Assembly: GCA_014382695.1 (NCBI GenBank)
Contig: JACNJF010000071.1
Location: 1 to 33,009, forward strand
Origin: Gammaproteobacteria bacterium
GTDB lineage: Bacteria > Pseudomonadota > Gammaproteobacteria > GCA-001735895
Direction: 5' to 3'
DNA length: 33,009 bases
How positions within the stretch are numbered: the stretch's first letter is position 1; every line of letters begins with the position of its first letter. The notes under the pieces were generated by a model. That model was not told the DNA's origin. It worked only from the letters and a program-made list of their open reading frames with translations, and did no database searches. The position numbers and the translations under genes were made by a program. Shown one piece after another: positions 31,859 to 33,009 of the stretch.

Positions 31859-32287
31859 ATTAACCTTCTTATCTGCTGTTGATCCGTCATGAGTAATCCA
31901 GTTGCGAATAAGCCGAAGGTCACCCATAACATCGCACATTACATCATTTGTTTCGCAGCCAATCTCTTTAGCTACTTTTGAACGGTAATCTTCATTCCAA
32001 AGTTCATAGATTAGAACAATAATTCCATGAGCAATTAGTTGGCTAAATGGACCGTTTTTCGTCATTCCACTTAACGCAAATTTTGTAGGAATTTCAGCAA
32101 TTGCAGGTGCCCCTTTTCCGGGTGGGCCGTTACCAACTTGAAATAAACCCTCAGGATTCATTCCATCCATTTTTGATATGTCCTTTTCAGTGTTGCTCAT
32201 TCCATAATTCGCCATACTGTAAGCAATATGGTATGCGTGAGATAACTTTTTAAACTCGAGAAGTGTTCTTAGCTGGTTGTCTGACAT
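31850..32287 (-). CDS. putative HEPN-domain protein in a gene cassette
   Basis: A 145-residue protein without signal or membrane segment. The C-terminal helix carries GDLRLIRNWITHDGS with R128-N129 and H133, the RX4H (R-N...H) motif of HEPN RNases, preceded by a helix LIYELWNEDYRSKVAKEIG. This is the usual two-helix layout of that fold. HEPN proteins are frequent toxins or antiviral RNases, and some are inactive partners. I do not recognise the exact family, and the middle region (GNGPPGKGAPAIAEIP) is unlike known ones to me. The start codon is 8 bases after the attC end and lacks a clear ribosome site. GC is below that of the chromosomal genes. Confidence 0.6.
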   Translation of the reverse strand: MSDNQLRTLLEFKKLSHAYHIAYSMANYGMSNTEKDISKMDGMNPEGLFQVGNGPPGKGAPAIAEIPTKFALSGMTKNGPFSQLIAHGIIVLIYELWNEDYRSKVAKEIGCETNDVMCDVMGDLRLIRNWITHDGSTADKKVNNI

Positions 32288-32294
32288 TACGTTT

Positions 32295-32369
32295 GCCTAA
32301 CGCTGCAATCACCGGAATTTTGCGGCGCGTAGCAGAGCAAAATATCCGTGTGGATTGGCCTTGTTAAGC
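32295..32369 (-). other. integron attC recombination site
   Basis: On the minus strand the site runs from GCTTAAC (R'', RYYYAAC) to GTTAGGC (R', the conserved G/TTRRRY cleavage box), 75 bases in all. Between them CAATCACCGGAATTTTGC (18 bases, plus-strand 32306-32323) is fully complementary to the opposite arm (32337-32357) except for three single unpaired bases. On the plus strand these are A32344, T32349 and one G at 32352 or 32353. A 13-base loop separates the arms. Long imperfect symmetry with a few extrahelical bases, including G and T on the bottom strand, is the defining structure of attC. The position between two same-strand genes agrees. Confidence 0.92.
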
Positions 32370-32371
32370 CT

Positions 32372-32668
32372 TTACGCGTAATTGTTGTGATAAGGCAGAA
32401 CATGTAAATCAGACTTGTTTTGGCGAGACTGCCAAAGGTCATAGGCATTTTGTAGGCGAAGCCAGTGGTCTGCAGATGGTTTTTTAAATACCAGCTCTAA
32501 ACGTAGTGCCATTTCTGGCGTTATTGAACCTCTACCATTTAAGACTTTTGAAAGTGTTTTACGACTAACATTTAAATGCTCTGATGCATCTGTAATGGTG
32601 AGTTCTAAAGGGGTAATTACCAGCTCTTTTAGAATTTCACCAGGGTGCGCTGGGTTATGCATACTCAT
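32372..32668 (-). CDS. higA: HigA family antitoxin
   Basis: A 98-residue Xre/HigA-type protein: [19 protein letters not shown] at the start, then the helix-turn-helix [39 protein letters not shown] (about 26-64), and a C-terminal helix [13 protein letters not shown]. HigA binds its own promoter and neutralises the RelE-like RNase HigB. The frame begins in the overlap TAATG with the end of the higB remnant, as is normal for higBA. The stop lies 3 bases before the attC, marking it as the last gene of its cassette. Since the toxin gene next to it is truncated, it is probably an orphan antitoxin now. Confidence 0.9.
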   Translation of the reverse strand: MSMHNPAHPGEILKELVITPLELTITDASEHLNVSRKTLSKVLNGRGSITPEMALRLELVFKKPSADHWLRLQNAYDLWQSRQNKSDLHVLPYHNNYA

Positions 32669-32859
32669 TAGTGATAATCCTCATAATTAACTATTTCCGC
32701 ATCTCGACCTATAAATCGAAATGTTACTCTCCAATTGCCACTGACAGAAACTGACCATATGTTTTTACGACTACCTTTTAGTTCGTGTAACCGTAAGCCG
32801 GGCAAATCCATATCCTGCGGGCTTTCTGCCTGATCAAGGTTGGTGAGTATTAACCTTAA
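32668..32859 (-). pseudogene. higB: N-terminally truncated higB toxin remnant
   Basis: Upstream of higA an open frame of 63 codons encodes the C-terminal two thirds of a HigB/RelE-family mRNA interferase: LRLILTNLDQAESPQDM, LPGLRLHELKG, WSVSVSGNWRVTFRF and the closing VNYEDYH. The catalytic-side residues near the end (K in HELKG, N and R in GNWRVTF, terminal YH) are kept. The frame is closed by TAG at 32860-32862 exactly where the first helix should join. The roughly 27 N-terminal residues of HigB are absent; the upstream sequence is unrelated. There is no start codon before the internal ATG of PQDM. The toxin is therefore probably inactive. Confidence 0.8.
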
Positions 32860-32973
32860 CTAGAGTTTAGAGCGTAGCAATCCAATCAACCTGTTTTCCT
32901 CAGGTTGATTTTCATTCCAACTGCTCTCGCTTTTCGTTACTTTATGCTGCTTTGAGCGTATTTGACTCAGCAT
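32860..32973 (-). CDS. short ORF replacing the higB start (doubtful)
   Basis: A 37-codon frame, MLSQIRSKQHKVTKSESSW to RLIGLLRSKL, with a GAGAGGAAG purine stretch 4-12 bases before its ATG, running into the same frame as the higB remnant but separated from it by a TAG. It contains a strong 10-base-pair inverted repeat (32884-32910), which argues against a real protein. It matches no family I know. Confidence 0.2.
   Translation of the reverse strand: MLSQIRSKQHKVTKSESSWNENQPEENRLIGLLRSKL
32884..32910 (+). terminator. terminator-like hairpin beside the higB break
   Basis: AATCAACCTG, loop TTTTCCT, CAGGTTGATT: a perfect 10-base-pair stem followed by TTTCATT on the plus strand. This looks like a weak plus-strand terminator, but no plus-strand gene ends before it in the window. 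Confidence 0.4.
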
Positions 32974-33009
32974 GCTCACTTCCTCTCCAGTTTGGTGGTT
33001 CGAATTTTT

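Larger units (their letters stand above)
31814..33009 (-). mobile_element. end of an integron gene-cassette array (no integrase in window)
   Basis: Two compact units on the minus strand, higBA and a HEPN-like gene, are joined by a well-formed attC site (32295-32369). The attC starts 3 bases after the higA stop, and the next start codon is 8 bases beyond it, the spacing of integron cassettes. The genes are lower in GC than the rest of the window. The left limit is uncertain, because the last unit has only a degenerate attC-like repeat (31814-31858). The right limit lies outside the window. An integrase gene and attI are not visible. Confidence 0.6.

Noticed and set aside
32990-33009. GGTTCGAATT at the window edge, resembling a tRNA T-loop
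   Set aside because: The flanking bases do not form a T-stem, and no anticodon or D arm precedes it in the window.

Overview
The window looks like chromosomal DNA of a free-living gammaproteobacterium of roughly 50% GC. The evidence is the gene set: ModABC, a DUF2058 protein, ArfB, YbaK, a CysB-type LysR regulator, a TusE/DsrC-family protein and an MscK/MscM-like channel. I cannot assign a genus from the sequence. Genes are densely packed with short overlaps, and no rRNA, tRNA, CRISPR array or insertion sequence was recognised.

Layout. 1-1600: the end of a SPOR-domain gene, a small exported protein and a membrane HD-GYP protein. 1.8-4.8 kb: a LysE/RhtB exporter, a Cds1-like cysteine desulfhydrase and an MFS transporter. 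4.7-7.3 kb: the molybdate importer modABC. 7.4-11.4 kb: a small membrane protein, glycogen phosphorylase and a GGDEF cyclase. 11.4-14.9 kb: a minus-strand glycerol-phosphodiester operon (GDPD, short GlpD, divergent FGGY kinase). 15.0-16.4 kb: a cysteine-poor DsrC-like protein divergent from a CysB-like regulator. 16.4-19.8 kb: ArfB, beta-carbonic anhydrase, a DUF2058 protein, a class III adenylate cyclase and UspA. 19.9-26.5 kb: YbaK, a cation efflux protein, a lipoprotein, a SulP permease and a large MscS-family channel. 26.5-31.6 kb: a looser region with an NYN/LOTUS protein, a lipoprotein, an AT-rich orphan gene, a small conserved protein, an exported amidohydrolase and a SHOCT protein, separated by long non-coding gaps.

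The right end (about 31.8-33.0 kb) is different. It holds a well-formed integron attC site (32295-32369) lying exactly between a higA antitoxin gene and a small gene with a HEPN-type RX4H motif. Both genes are on the minus strand and spaced as in gene cassettes. The toxin half of the higBA pair is cut off at its N-terminus. No integrase is visible, so this is either the edge of a chromosomal integron that continues to the right or a cassette cluster without its own integrase.

Themes. Sulfur and cysteine handling recurs: Cds1, the CysB-like regulator, the DsrC-like protein and the SulP permease. Second-messenger signalling is well represented: HD-GYP, GGDEF and a K/T-type adenylate cyclase near a carbonic anhydrase. 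The glycerophosphodiester operon should feed glycerol 3-phosphate to the quinone pool, but its kinase has changed residues at two expected glycerol-contact positions.
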